Below, one piece after another: positions 1-10,250 of a stretch of DNA of 64,000 nucleotides. Numbering within the stretch: the first letter of the stretch is position 1; each line of letters begins with the position of its first letter. The stretch comes from Parasphingopyxis marina. GTDB lineage: Bacteria; Pseudomonadota; Alphaproteobacteria; Sphingomonadales; Sphingomonadaceae. The stretch is from NCBI RefSeq assembly GCF_014237875.1, contig NZ_JACJVJ010000002.1, positions 835,300 to 899,299 of the forward strand, in the 5' to 3' direction. The notes under the pieces are model-generated. The model saw nothing but the letters and a program-made list of their open reading frames with translations. It had not been told where the DNA came from and did no database searches. Position numbers and translations under genes: made by a program.

Positions 1-693
1 CACGGCCTGACGCAGCCTTTCATAACCGACCGCGCCCGAAAGGATGCGATCGCCGATGATGAAGGCCGGCGTTCCGGTCAGTTCGAGACGGCGCGCCAGA
101 TCGAGATTGTTGCGCAATTCTCCGACCACATTCTCGGCGTTCATGTCGCTGGTCACCTGCGCGGCATCGAGCCCCGCCTCGCGCTGCGCCTGGGCGATCG
201 TTGCGTTGCTTGGTCGGCCCGCGGCGTACATCGCCAAATGAAAATCCATATATTCGCGTTGCCGGGCCGCCGAGAGGCTGACCCTTGCGGCCTGTTCGCT
301 TTCCGGACTCAGGATCGGCAATTCGCGATAGACGATACGGACATCGTCATTTTCTTCCACCAGCCGATTGAGATCGGGAAGGCTGGCGCGGCAATAGCCG
401 CAGGCATAATCGAAAAACTGGACAACGGTGACTTGCGGATCGGTCGCACCGGACCAGGCGCCTTCGAAGGGCCGTTCCAGGTCTTCGCGAACCACGCCGA
501 TCATCTGCGCCATCCGCCGCTCTTCGAGCCGGGTCATCGCCTCGGGGATCACTTCGGGGTTTTCCACGATATATTGATGGATCACGGTTTCGATCTCGCC
601 GCGCGCCCAGCCCTTGACCTGCGGCACGAGGAAAAAGCTTCCCACTGCGGCAACGGCCGCGATGCCGCCCCAGATCGTCCAGCGATTTGTCAT
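1..693 (-). CDS. DsbA-family thiol:disulfide interchange protein (C-terminus off window edge)
   Basis: Reverse-strand reading from ATG at 693 gives MTNRWTIWGGIAAVAAVGSFFLVPQ... then ...VVQFFDYACGYCRASLPDLNRLVEE, a thioredoxin-fold CxxC motif after an N-terminal signal/TM segment; continues past base 1. Confidence 0.85.
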   Translation of the reverse strand, partial: MTNRWTIWGGIAAVAAVGSFFLVPQVKGWARGEIETVIHQYIVENPEVIPEAMTRLEERRMAQMIGVVREDLERPFEGAWSGATDPQVTVVQFFDYACGYCRASLPDLNRLVEENDDVRIVYRELPILSPESEQAARVSLSAARQREYMDFHLAMYAAGRPSNATIAQAQREAGLDAAQVTSDMNAENVVGELRNNLDLARRLELTGTPAFIIGDRILSGAVGYERLRQAV

Positions 694-701
694 TCTAGCT
701 C

Positions 702-2165
702 CTAGCCGTCCGGCGCAGGCCGGCGACGTTCGCGCCGTTCGTCCTCGTCGAGTTCCTCGACCTCGCCGCGCATGGCCATAACGATATCCTGGGCCCTGAG
801 CCAGTCCGGCGTGCCCTGCGGAATACCGAGCATCGCTTGTTGCGCATTGACGAACGCCTCGCGCGGCTGGCCGGTCAGGCTCGCATATTCGGCGGTCGCC
901 AGATAGGCGCGGGCAAGATCGCCCTCCTGCGAATAGATATAGCCGAGCCGGCGCCAGGCAAAGGGATTGCGGTTATCCCGCTGAACGGCGGTCCGCAGCA
1001 CGCTCAGCGCCTCCTCGTAATTCGCCGAATCTTCGGTCGCGATCAGCGCATGGCCGAACAGCGCGGCGATCAGCGGATTGCTGCGCGAATTGAGCGTCGC
1101 TTCGCGCAATGCGGGCAGCGCTTCGTCCGGCCGCCCCGATTCCAGCAACACCTGCCCCCTGAGTTCGAGAAAATAGGGATCGTGCGGCGCATCGGCGAGC
1201 AGCGCATCGACCTCCGCCAGCGCGCGATCCGGATAGGCTTCCTTGTGCCAGGCATAGGCCCGGGCGTAACGCGCGGGCACCGATGTATCGGATTGCGGAT
1301 AGGCGATCATCGTGCGCTGCGGCGTTTCGATAAAGCCGAGCAGCTTCGCCCTCGCCCTCTGGAATCGCGCTTCGAGCGCCGGGTCGGTCGGCGCATCCCA
1401 GGCCGGATCATTCTCGTAAAGTTCGGTCAGGATGGCGATACGATCGCCCGAAAGAGGGTGGGTGCGGTTATAGGCGTTGGTCTGCGGTATCGCGAGCCGG
1501 TATTCCTGGTTCTGGATACGCCGGAAAAAGGCCAGGCTGCCCCGCCCGCTGATCCCTGCCGTCGACAGATATTCGGCGCCGGCAAGATCCGAACTCGATT
1601 CCTGGACGCGGCTGAAGGCGAGAAACTGGCCGATCGCCGCCCGCGAACCGCCCGACATCACCGCCATGCCCGCATCGGGCGCGCCCGCCGCGATCAGCGC
1701 CGCTGCGGCTAGAATCGAGAGGATCGAGATATTGCCCGCATTGCTGAAGCCGTCGCGGATCGAAATCGCGTGGCCGCCGGTAACATGGCCCAGCTCATGC
1801 GCGATCACGCCCTGCACTTCATTGGCATTGTCGGCGGCGAGCAGCAGGCCGGAATGGATAAACACGCGCTGACCGCCGGCGACGAAGGCATTGATCGACT
1901 GGTCGTTCACCAGGACGATCTCGAAGCCGTTCGACTGGAGGCCCGCGGCCTCCACGAGCGGCGCGGCCATATCGTTGAGCAGCGCCTCGGTCTCCGCATC
2001 GCGCAGGATCGATTGCGCGGCGACGGGCCGGACCGCAAGCACCATCGCGAGCAGCACGAACAAAGCTGCGCGCGCGATCATGGTCGTGGAAATCGTGCGG
2101 GACGCGATCATCGCCGCCGCTTTCGCCCGCCGTGCCTGAACGGGGGATGAAAGCGGGGCGATCAT
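702..2165 (-). CDS. M48 family metalloprotease with TPR region (BepA/YfgC-like)
   Basis: HELGHVTGGH zinc-protease motif, signal peptide (ALFVLLAMVLAVRPVAAQ), TPR-like C-terminus. Start moved from the track's 2297 to ATG at 2165, just downstream of the rne stop. Confidence 0.88.
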   Translation of the reverse strand: MIAPLSSPVQARRAKAAAMIASRTISTTMIARAALFVLLAMVLAVRPVAAQSILRDAETEALLNDMAAPLVEAAGLQSNGFEIVLVNDQSINAFVAGGQRVFIHSGLLLAADNANEVQGVIAHELGHVTGGHAISIRDGFSNAGNISILSILAAAALIAAGAPDAGMAVMSGGSRAAIGQFLAFSRVQESSSDLAGAEYLSTAGISGRGSLAFFRRIQNQEYRLAIPQTNAYNRTHPLSGDRIAILTELYENDPAWDAPTDPALEARFQRARAKLLGFIETPQRTMIAYPQSDTSVPARYARAYAWHKEAYPDRALAEVDALLADAPHDPYFLELRGQVLLESGRPDEALPALREATLNSRSNPLIAALFGHALIATEDSANYEEALSVLRTAVQRDNRNPFAWRRLGYIYSQEGDLARAYLATAEYASLTGQPREAFVNAQQAMLGIPQGTPDWLRAQDIVMAMRGEVEELDEDERRERRRPAPDG

Positions 2166-2175
2166 CGGATCGGTC

Positions 2176-4731
2176 CTATTCGCCGAAGGTTCGTTGCCAC
2201 CAACCACCGCGGCGCGGGCCTTCACCCTCACCGCCGCTTTCGGCCGGCACCGCCTCGGCAACGGCTTTTTCTGCGGCGGGTTCGGCCTTCGTGCCATTGG
2301 TCGCGGCGCGTGCGCGCGAACGGCGCGGCTTGGCGGGTTTTTCCTCGGCGGTTTCTTCCGAAGCGGCTTCCGCCGCCTCGGCCGTTGCGGCTTCCTCGGC
2401 AGCTTCGGCGGGTGCCGGTTCCGCCTTTTTGCGCGGCGCCCGGCGACGCTTCGGCTTTTCCTCGGCCTCGGCTTCGGCTCCGGCGGTGGCTTCTACCGCT
2501 TCAGCTTCAGCCTCCGCTTCCGCAGGCTCGGCCTCGGGCTTTTTGCGCGTACGGCGGCGCTTGGGTTTTTCCTCGGGAGTGGCTTCGGCGGCGTCCGCTT
2601 CCGCAGGGGCGCTTTCCTCTGCAGCCTCCGCTTCGACGGGAGCACTGTCTTCGCCGGCACCCTCTTCCGTGCCTTCGCCGGTCTCGACGGCGTTATCGCC
2701 GCCGGCAGGTTTCCGGCGGCGGCCGCCGCGGCGGCCACGGCGCGATTTCCGGCGCGGTGCCTCCTCGTCGCCATCCTCGCCCGACGCGTCGACGCTTTCC
2801 TCGGCGGCCTCGTCCTCATTGTCCGTATCGGACCGCTCGGCGCCCTCGGGCCTGTCCTTGCGGCGACCACGGCCGCCGCGCCTGCCGCGACGGCGGCGCG
2901 AACGCGGTTTGGAGTCCTCGTCCTCCCCGGCCTCGGCTTCGAAGTCTTCCTCGGCCTCGATTTCCTCGTCCTCGTCATCCTCGTCATCGTCGAGAACGAT
3001 CGGAGCGACCTGGACCCGCTTTTCGGGTGGCGGCCCGGAGGCGGCGACCTCCATCGCCGCGCCTTCCAGCTTGCGATCGGGGATCACCTCGATAGAAACG
3101 CCGTACAGCGCCTCGATCTCGCCCAGTTCCTGCCGCTTGGAATTCAGCACATAGACCGCCGCATCCTGCGCGCAGCTGAGCGAAAGCTTGGAGCCCTTGC
3201 CCTTGGCGGCTTCTTCTTCGAGCAGCCGCAGCGCGGACAGGCCGGCCGACGATGCCGTGCGCATCAGGCCGGTGCCTTCGCAATGCGGGCATTCGTGCGT
3301 CGAGGCTTCGAGCATGCCGGTGCGCAGCCGCTGGCGGCTCATCTCGAGCAGACCGAAGGAGGAAATCCGGCCCACCTGGATGCGGGCGCGATCGTTCTTC
3401 AGCGCTTCCTTGAGCGCGCGTTCCACCTTCCGGTTGTTCGAATGATGGTCCATGTCGATAAAGTCGATCACGACCAGCCCGGCCATGTCGCGCAACCGCA
3501 GCTGGCGGGCGATTTCGCGCGCCGCCTCGATATTGGTCTTGAGCGCGGTCTGCTCGATATTGTGCTCGCGCGTCGAACGGCCCGAGTTGATGTCGATCGA
3601 TACCAGCGCCTCGGTCGGGTTGATGACCAGATAACCGCCCGATTTCAGCTGGACGAGCGGATGGTACATCGCCCCGAGCTGATCCTCGACCTGGTAGCGC
3701 TGGAACAGCGGCGTCGTATCCGCGTAATGCTGAACGCGCTTGGCGTGGCTCGGCATCAGCATCTTCATGAAGTTCTTGGCGGCCTTATAGCCTTCCTCGC
3801 CCTCGACGATTACATCCTCGATTTCGCGGTTGTAGATGTCGCGGATCGCGCGCTTCACAAGGTCGCTATCGGTGTATATCCGCTCGGGCGCCGTGGCGCG
3901 GAGCGTGCCTTCGCGAATATCGTCCCACAATTTGGCGAGATAGGTGAAATCCCGTTTGATCTCGGTCTTGGTGCGCGCCATGCCCGCGGTGCGCACGATG
4001 CAGCCCATGGTCTCGGGCAGCTTCAATTCCGAAATCACCGATTTCAGACGCTTGCGATCCGAGGCGTTCGAAATCTTCCGGCTGATCCCGCCACCATGCG
4101 AGGTGTTGGGCATCAGCACGCAATAGCGGCCGGCGAGCGAGAGATAGGTGGTCAGCGCCGCGCCCTTGTTGCCGCGCTCTTCTTTCACGACCTGGACGAG
4201 CAGCACCTGGCGGCGGCGGATAACGTCCTGAATCTTGTAGCGGCGGCGCAGGTCCATCCGGCGCTTGCGCAGGTTCTGGACGACGGGTTCGTCGTGATGC
4301 TCTTCATCGGCATCGGCGTCGCCGGTTTCCTCGACGCCCTCATCACCGTCTTCGGCGTCCGCATCTTGCCCGGAATCGTCGGTTTCGGCGTCGGCGGCTT
4401 CCTGCTCTTCCTCGCCCTCGCGCAGCTCTGCCTCTTCCTTGGCATGCTCCATTTCCTCGGCGAGGAGCTTTTCCCGGTCTTCCTTCGGGATCTGATAATA
4501 GTCGGGATGGATTTCGCTGAAGGCGAGGAAACCGTGACGGTTGCCGCCATAATCGACGAACGCCGCCTGAAGCGACGGTTCGACGCGGGTTACCTTGGCG
4601 AGATAGATATTTCCCTTGAGCTGCTTGTGCTCTTCGGATTCGAAATCAAACTCTTCGATCCGGTTGTTTTTGACGACGGCCACACGGGTCTCTTCCCGGT
4701 GGCGCGCATCGATCAGCATACGCGTTGCCAT
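2176..4731 (-). CDS. rne: Ribonuclease E/G family endoribonuclease
   Basis: MATRMLIDARHREETRVAVV N-terminus, S1 region, catalytic core (VVIDFIDMDHHSNNRKVERALK; HECPHCEGTG Zn-link), long acidic/Arg-rich C-terminal tail. Confidence 0.95.
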   Translation of the reverse strand: MATRMLIDARHREETRVAVVKNNRIEEFDFESEEHKQLKGNIYLAKVTRVEPSLQAAFVDYGGNRHGFLAFSEIHPDYYQIPKEDREKLLAEEMEHAKEEAELREGEEEQEAADAETDDSGQDADAEDGDEGVEETGDADADEEHHDEPVVQNLRKRRMDLRRRYKIQDVIRRRQVLLVQVVKEERGNKGAALTTYLSLAGRYCVLMPNTSHGGGISRKISNASDRKRLKSVISELKLPETMGCIVRTAGMARTKTEIKRDFTYLAKLWDDIREGTLRATAPERIYTDSDLVKRAIRDIYNREIEDVIVEGEEGYKAAKNFMKMLMPSHAKRVQHYADTTPLFQRYQVEDQLGAMYHPLVQLKSGGYLVINPTEALVSIDINSGRSTREHNIEQTALKTNIEAAREIARQLRLRDMAGLVVIDFIDMDHHSNNRKVERALKEALKNDRARIQVGRISSFGLLEMSRQRLRTGMLEASTHECPHCEGTGLMRTASSAGLSALRLLEEEAAKGKGSKLSLSCAQDAAVYVLNSKRQELGEIEALYGVSIEVIPDRKLEGAAMEVAASGPPPEKRVQVAPIVLDDDEDDEDEEIEAEEDFEAEAGEDEDSKPRSRRRRGRRGGRGRRKDRPEGAERSDTDNEDEAAEESVDASGEDGDEEAPRRKSRRGRRGGRRRKPAGGDNAVETGEGTEEGAGEDSAPVEAEAAEESAPAEADAAEATPEEKPKRRRTRKKPEAEPAEAEAEAEAVEATAGAEAEAEEKPKRRRAPRKKAEPAPAEAAEEAATAEAAEAASEETAEEKPAKPRRSRARAATNGTKAEPAAEKAVAEAVPAESGGEGEGPRRGGWWQRTFGE

Positions 4732-5261
4732 TTATGTGTCTCCGAACATGCCAGGCGGGCCTTGTAAGGCGGGCGGGCATGTGAACTGATGGGAATGGGC
4801 GGCGTGCGATCGCGCGGCGTGAAAAATCGCCGGACGTCGCGCCCATTCGTGGTGAACAAGTGATATTTGCGTCTGCTGCCGGGGCATGTCCGGCCTCGTG
4901 GGCGGGACGTCTTGCCGCGAAGACAAGGCCGCGCGGATCGCGCATCGCCTGTCGTTCGGGGAGAGAATGCCTCATGCAGCGTCAACCTGGTGGGCCGGAT
5001 TTGTATTGCCGGCGCGTATTATGGGCAGGATGTCGCCATACCGGACGGCATAATCAACCCCTGCTGCCCGGTTTGCTAGCAGCGCCGCCATGGCACGGCA
5101 AGAAAAAGCATGCCGAACGAGGCCCCGGCATCGGCAATATGGGTCCGATCCGGACCGCGCCGATATGGCTAATGCGGCGTTAACCTAAAGTCTTCACCCC
5201 GTTTTGAGGCTCCAGCCCTAGCTCTTGGCACCCACGACACGAACCGAGAGTAACCTTAATC

Positions 5262-6518
5262 ATGTGTTTGCGCTGGACCATTGGGGGTATCGCGCGGCAA
5301 TATGGGGCGATGTCGCTCCTGCTCGCCATTCTGACGACCATCGGTTGGCACCCTGCCGCCGCGACCGCTATCGAAGCGGTCAATGTGACACCCGAGCGCG
5401 TTACCGTGCGGTTCGACGATTATGTCGCGAACGCCTCCGCCTTCGTTCTGGACGGGCCCGACCGGATCGCGATCGACGTTTCCGGCGCGCGCGCCGGGGA
5501 TGGCGGCGATGCGGCCGGGCCGATCCGCACCGTACGCCAGGGCCAATATGATCCTGAAACCGCGCGGATCGTGCTCGATCTTGCCCGGCCCGCGATTTTC
5601 CAGAATGGCCGTTTTTCCGAAGATGGCCGCGCCTTCACCCTCGACATCCGCCCGGCGAGCAGCATCGCCTTTGCCAGCGCCGCGAGCGCGGGCCGGGCGA
5701 GCTTCTTCCCGCCAATGGCGTTTCGCGCCCGCCCGCCCAGCGGGCGCGGGGAACTCACCGTCCGCCTGCCGCGCGCGACGGCGCCCGGCACCGCCCCGCT
5801 TCCCACCATCCAGGGCCCGACCGGGCGGCCGCTGGTCGTCATCGATGCCGGTCATGGTGGCCATGATCCGGGCGCGATCTCGCCCCATGGCGGCCGGCGC
5901 GAAAAGGACGCGACGCTCGCCATCGCGATCGCGACGCGCGATGCCCTGCTGCAATCGGGCCGGGTCCGCGTCGCCCTGACGCGATCGGACGACCGTTTCC
6001 TCGTGCTGGAGGAACGCTACGAGATCGCCCGCCGGCTGGGCGCCGAACTCTTCATCTCGATCCATGCCGACAGCGCGGAGAACCGCGACGCGCGCGGCGC
6101 GACGATCTACACGCTATCGGAGGTCGCGTCGGACCGGGAATCCGAAAGCCTCGCCCGGCGGGAGAATTCCGCCGACGTCATCAACGGTGTCGATCTGGGC
6201 GGCGCGGACGAGGATGTCCGTTCGATCCTGATCGACCTTACCCAGCGCGAGACGATGAACATCTCATCGCGTTTTGCGAACCTGCTCTATCGCGATGCGC
6301 GGCAGACATTCCCCTTCACCGGCGACTATCACCGATTCGCCGGCTTCGTCGTCCTCAAGGCGCCCGACATGCCCTCGATCCTGCTGGAAACCGGCTATTT
6401 GACCAATGAGGCCGACGTCGAGCGGCTGTTTTCGCGCGAAGGCCAGCGCAATATAGCGCGCGGCCTGACCCGCGCGATCGAGACTCATTTCGCGCGCGGC
6501 CTGACCGGCACCCGGTAG
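5262..6518 (+). CDS. N-acetylmuramoyl-L-alanine amidase (AMIN + Amidase_3)
   Basis: VVIDAGHGGHDPGAIS, FISIHADSAENRDARGATIYTLS, SILLETGYLTNEADVERL; AMIN-like N-terminal region. Confidence 0.93.
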   Translation: MCLRWTIGGIARQYGAMSLLLAILTTIGWHPAAATAIEAVNVTPERVTVRFDDYVANASAFVLDGPDRIAIDVSGARAGDGGDAAGPIRTVRQGQYDPETARIVLDLARPAIFQNGRFSEDGRAFTLDIRPASSIAFASAASAGRASFFPPMAFRARPPSGRGELTVRLPRATAPGTAPLPTIQGPTGRPLVVIDAGHGGHDPGAISPHGGRREKDATLAIAIATRDALLQSGRVRVALTRSDDRFLVLEERYEIARRLGAELFISIHADSAENRDARGATIYTLSEVASDRESESLARRENSADVINGVDLGGADEDVRSILIDLTQRETMNISSRFANLLYRDARQTFPFTGDYHRFAGFVVLKAPDMPSILLETGYLTNEADVERLFSREGQRNIARGLTRAIETHFARGLTGTR

Positions 6519-6632
6519 GAAAAACGACAGGGGCCCGCCCCCCGCCGCTCCGCCGCGCTTTTCTCCTGCGCCCGGCCGGGCGGCCGCAAAACCGGCTGGC
6601 ATCGCACCCAAAAGCTGGTAAACCGCCCCGCG

Positions 6633-9167
6633 ATGACGGAGGCTGCGGAAACCGATACCGAAATGAGCGTCACCTTGCGGCGCGAAACGACGGGCTTTTG
6701 GCCCGGCGTGCGCGCGAGGCTGGCCAAACGCCGCTATCGCTGGCCGCTCTATCTTTTGCTGATGACCCTGATGGGCATGCTCGCCTTCTGGTGGGTGTTC
6801 ATGCGCGATCTGCCCTCGGCCGACAGCCTGCTCGACTATGAACCGGCGCTGCCGACCTTCGTGCGCGACGTGAATGGCGAGCCCGTGCAGAGCTTCGCGC
6901 GCGAACGCCGCGTGGAGCTTGCCTATGAAGAATATCCGCCGGTCCTGATCCGCGCCTTCCTTGCCTCGGAAGACAGTTCCTTCTTCACCCATGGCGGGCT
7001 CGACTATCCCGGCCTCGCCGCCGCGGTGTTCGATTATATCGCGAAGATGGGGAGCGATGAGCGGGCCCGGGGCGGTTCGACGATCACCCAGCAGGTCGCC
7101 AAGAATCTGCTGCTCACCAACGAATATTCGGTCACCCGCAAGATTCGCGAGGCGATCCTGGCCGTGCGTATCGAGAATGTGCTGACCAAGGAACAGATCC
7201 TCGAACTCTATCTCAACCAGATTTTTCTCGGCCGGAACGCTTATGGCGTGCAGGCCGCCGCGCGCGCCTATTTCAACAAGGACGTCGCCGATCTCGAGGT
7301 CCATGAGGCCGCCTTCCTGGCGGCGCTGCCGCGCGCGCCGGCCAATTATAACCCGTCCCGCTTCCCCGAGCGCGCGCTTGCCCGGCGCAACTATGTGCTC
7401 GATCAGATGCGGGAGAATGACTGGCTGAACGAAGCGGACTGGCAGGAAGCCCGTGCCCGGCCGCTCGGCACGACCCGCACGTCCCAGTCCGTCACCGACA
7501 ATGTCGACGGCTATTATATGGAAGAGGTGCGCCGCATCTTGATCGACAGCTTCGGCGAGGATGCCGAAGACGGCCCCTATGGCATCTATTCGGGCGGCCT
7601 GTGGGTCCGCACCTCCTACGATCCGCAAATGCAGGACAGCGCGCAGAGATCGCTGCGCGAAGGCCTGCTGCGCTTCGATCGCGGCCGTGCATGGGCGGGG
7701 CCGGTGGCGACCATCCCGATGGACGACGACCAGTGGCAATCGCGCCTCGCGGCGGCCAATCTGACGATCGACTATGAAGACTGGCGGGTCGCCGTCATCC
7801 TGTCAAAAGACGAGAACACGGCCCGGATCGGCTTTGCCGACGGCAGCACCTCGACCATGCCGCGCTCGGCCGCTTCCATAGCGCGGCGCAGCGGCGGAAC
7901 CGCCTTTTCCACCATCCAGCCCGGCGATATCATCACCGTGCGGCCGGAGGGCAACGCCTATGCGCTGGCCAAGGTGCCCGACATTTCTGGCGGCATGGTC
8001 GTCGAGGATGTTCGCACCGGGCGCGTCTACGCGATGCAGGGCGGTTTCAGCTCCAGCCTCGAAGCCTTCAACCGCGCCACCCAGGCCGAACGCCAGCCGG
8101 GATCGGCAATAAAGCCCTTCGTTTACGCGGCTGCACTCGAAAACGGCATGACGCCGGCCTCGATCATCGTCGACGGCCCCTTCTGCGTCTATCAGGGCGC
8201 GGGCCTCGGCAACAAATGCTTCCGCAATTCGGGCGGCGGCGTCGCCGGGCCGCAGACCCTGCGCTGGGGCCTGGAAAATTCGCGCAACCTGATGACGGTG
8301 CGTGCCGCCTCCGAAACCGGCATGGAAAATGTCACCCAGCTCATCAGCCGGGCCGGGATCGGAGATTATGAGCCCTATCTCGCCTTTTCTCTGGGCGCCG
8401 GCGACACGACCGTGCTCCGTCTCGTCAACGCCTATGGCATGCTGGCCAATCATGGCCGCGATGTCGGCCCCTCCCTGATCGACTATGTCCAGAACCGCGA
8501 CGGCGAGGTCATCTATCCGGCCAACTGGCGCGCCTGCGAAGGCTGCAACGCCGACGACTGGGACGGCGAGCGTATGCCGCGTCCGCCGATGCCGGGCCGC
8601 CAGGTCGTCGATGCGATGACGGCGTTCCAGATGATCCATATCCTCGAAGGCGTGATCCAGCGTGGCACCGCCACACTGCTCCGCGATCTCGATCGCCCGA
8701 TGTTCGGCAAGACCGGCACCACCACCGGCCCGACCAATGTCTGGTTCGTCGGCGGCACGCCGGATATCGTTGCCGGCGTCTATATGGGTTATGACCGCCA
8801 GAACCGGTCGATCGGCTATGGCGCCGGCGGCACGCTGGCCGCGCCGATCTTCCGCCAGTTCATGCAGGAAACGCTGGAAGGCCGGCCGGTCATCCCGTTC
8901 CGCGCGCCGCGCGGGATCCGCATGGTCCGCATCGACCGCCGGACGGGTCGCCGCGTGTTCGGCGGCTGGCCGAGCGACAGTCCGCAAAGCGCGATCATCT
9001 GGGAAGCCTTCCGGCCGGACAGCCAGCCGACCCGCACCATCCGTCGCGACGTGCTTGCGCGCCGCCCGATCCGCCGCATCGACCCCAACGAAGCGCAGAA
9101 TACGGTCACGGTCGACCGGCCGACCAACGACAACGAATTCCTGCAGTCTGAAGGCGGTATCTACTAA
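6633..9167 (+). CDS. Penicillin-binding protein 1A (transglycosylase/transpeptidase)
   Basis: Transglycosylase motif EDSSFFTHGGLD, RGGSTITQQVAKNLLL; transpeptidase motifs (RQPGSAIKPFVY, FGKTGTTTGPTNVWFVGGTPD). Confidence 0.95.
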   Translation: MTEAAETDTEMSVTLRRETTGFWPGVRARLAKRRYRWPLYLLLMTLMGMLAFWWVFMRDLPSADSLLDYEPALPTFVRDVNGEPVQSFARERRVELAYEEYPPVLIRAFLASEDSSFFTHGGLDYPGLAAAVFDYIAKMGSDERARGGSTITQQVAKNLLLTNEYSVTRKIREAILAVRIENVLTKEQILELYLNQIFLGRNAYGVQAAARAYFNKDVADLEVHEAAFLAALPRAPANYNPSRFPERALARRNYVLDQMRENDWLNEADWQEARARPLGTTRTSQSVTDNVDGYYMEEVRRILIDSFGEDAEDGPYGIYSGGLWVRTSYDPQMQDSAQRSLREGLLRFDRGRAWAGPVATIPMDDDQWQSRLAAANLTIDYEDWRVAVILSKDENTARIGFADGSTSTMPRSAASIARRSGGTAFSTIQPGDIITVRPEGNAYALAKVPDISGGMVVEDVRTGRVYAMQGGFSSSLEAFNRATQAERQPGSAIKPFVYAAALENGMTPASIIVDGPFCVYQGAGLGNKCFRNSGGGVAGPQTLRWGLENSRNLMTVRAASETGMENVTQLISRAGIGDYEPYLAFSLGAGDTTVLRLVNAYGMLANHGRDVGPSLIDYVQNRDGEVIYPANWRACEGCNADDWDGERMPRPPMPGRQVVDAMTAFQMIHILEGVIQRGTATLLRDLDRPMFGKTGTTTGPTNVWFVGGTPDIVAGVYMGYDRQNRSIGYGAGGTLAAPIFRQFMQETLEGRPVIPFRAPRGIRMVRIDRRTGRRVFGGWPSDSPQSAIIWEAFRPDSQPTRTIRRDVLARRPIRRIDPNEAQNTVTVDRPTNDNEFLQSEGGIY

Positions 9168-9193
9168 CCGACCAACCCCGGAGAAATCCAGCC

Positions 9194-10189
9194 ATGCCGG
9201 CAGCGCTCGACGTCGATACGATCATGGCGAACGGCTTGGGGCACTGGCTGGAAGAACGACGCGGAGACCGCGTCTGGATCCGCCGAAAATACCGTGCGGT
9301 GACTGCGGGATCGATCCTCGCGGCAATCCTCCTTTTCGCCGCCACCGTCTATCTGGGCGTCCATCCGGAGACCATCGGCCAAACCGAACTGCCGGGCTTC
9401 ATGGCGATGATCGGCCTGTTCGGATCGGGCTTCCTGGCCGTCGGCGGCCTGATCGCCGGCTATATGATCAAATCGAATGCGATCGCCGCGATCAAGCGCG
9501 AAGCGAACGGGGCGATCGCGTCGGCCATGGGCATTCACTATTCGCCGACGGGAAAGCCCGGCGAGATGATCGACTTCGCCCGGACCTTCCAGATCCTGCC
9601 CGGCTATGCGAATCGGACCTCGGAAGATTTCTGGTCCGGATATTTCGGAGACGCCGGCTTCCACATCTTCGAAACGACGCTGACCAGCGGAACGGGCCGC
9701 CACACGACGGTCAACTTCAAGGGCATCTTGATGCACCTCAAGACCCGCCACGCCTATCGGGGGGCGACCGTCATCCGGCGGTCGAGCCGCTGGCAGCGCT
9801 GGCGCAACACGCCGATCGTCGCCGGCCCCCTGACCCTGGAGCCGGTCGCAATCGCGGATCCCGAATTCTCCCGTAATTTCATGGTCTATTCGACCGACCC
9901 CGACATCGCTCGCGCCATCGTCAGCCCGTCCCATTGCCATACCCTGCTGGCGCTGGAAAAGCGGTTTACGAGCAAATGGCACGGCTTCCTGCATGGCAGC
10001 GGCATGAATGTGCTGTTCTACGAACAAGCACTGGTGATCGCGATGCGCGCCAAAAATCTGTTCGAAAGCGCCGGTTTCTCGGCATCGCAGGACCGCGAGC
10101 GGATCGAACGCACGATCCTTCAGTTTCGCGGCGTGCTCGACCTGCTCGAAAATATCGATCGCCACGACACGAAGCTTTCGGGCGATTGA
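9194..10189 (+). CDS. DUF3137-like membrane protein
   Basis: Two N-terminal TM segments followed by a soluble region resembling DUF3137 proteins; family call from memory. Confidence 0.6.
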   Translation: MPAALDVDTIMANGLGHWLEERRGDRVWIRRKYRAVTAGSILAAILLFAATVYLGVHPETIGQTELPGFMAMIGLFGSGFLAVGGLIAGYMIKSNAIAAIKREANGAIASAMGIHYSPTGKPGEMIDFARTFQILPGYANRTSEDFWSGYFGDAGFHIFETTLTSGTGRHTTVNFKGILMHLKTRHAYRGATVIRRSSRWQRWRNTPIVAGPLTLEPVAIADPEFSRNFMVYSTDPDIARAIVSPSHCHTLLALEKRFTSKWHGFLHGSGMNVLFYEQALVIAMRAKNLFESAGFSASQDRERIERTILQFRGVLDLLENIDRHDTKLSGD

Positions 10190-10250
10190 TGCGGCGCAGT
10201 TGACCGGCTAACAGCAGCCCCCACAGCATCGAACCGGAAAGTCCCCTGTC

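Noticed and set aside
2194-4767. 857-aa plus-strand ORF covering rne
   Set aside because: Exact antisense shadow of RNase E; composition is artefactual.
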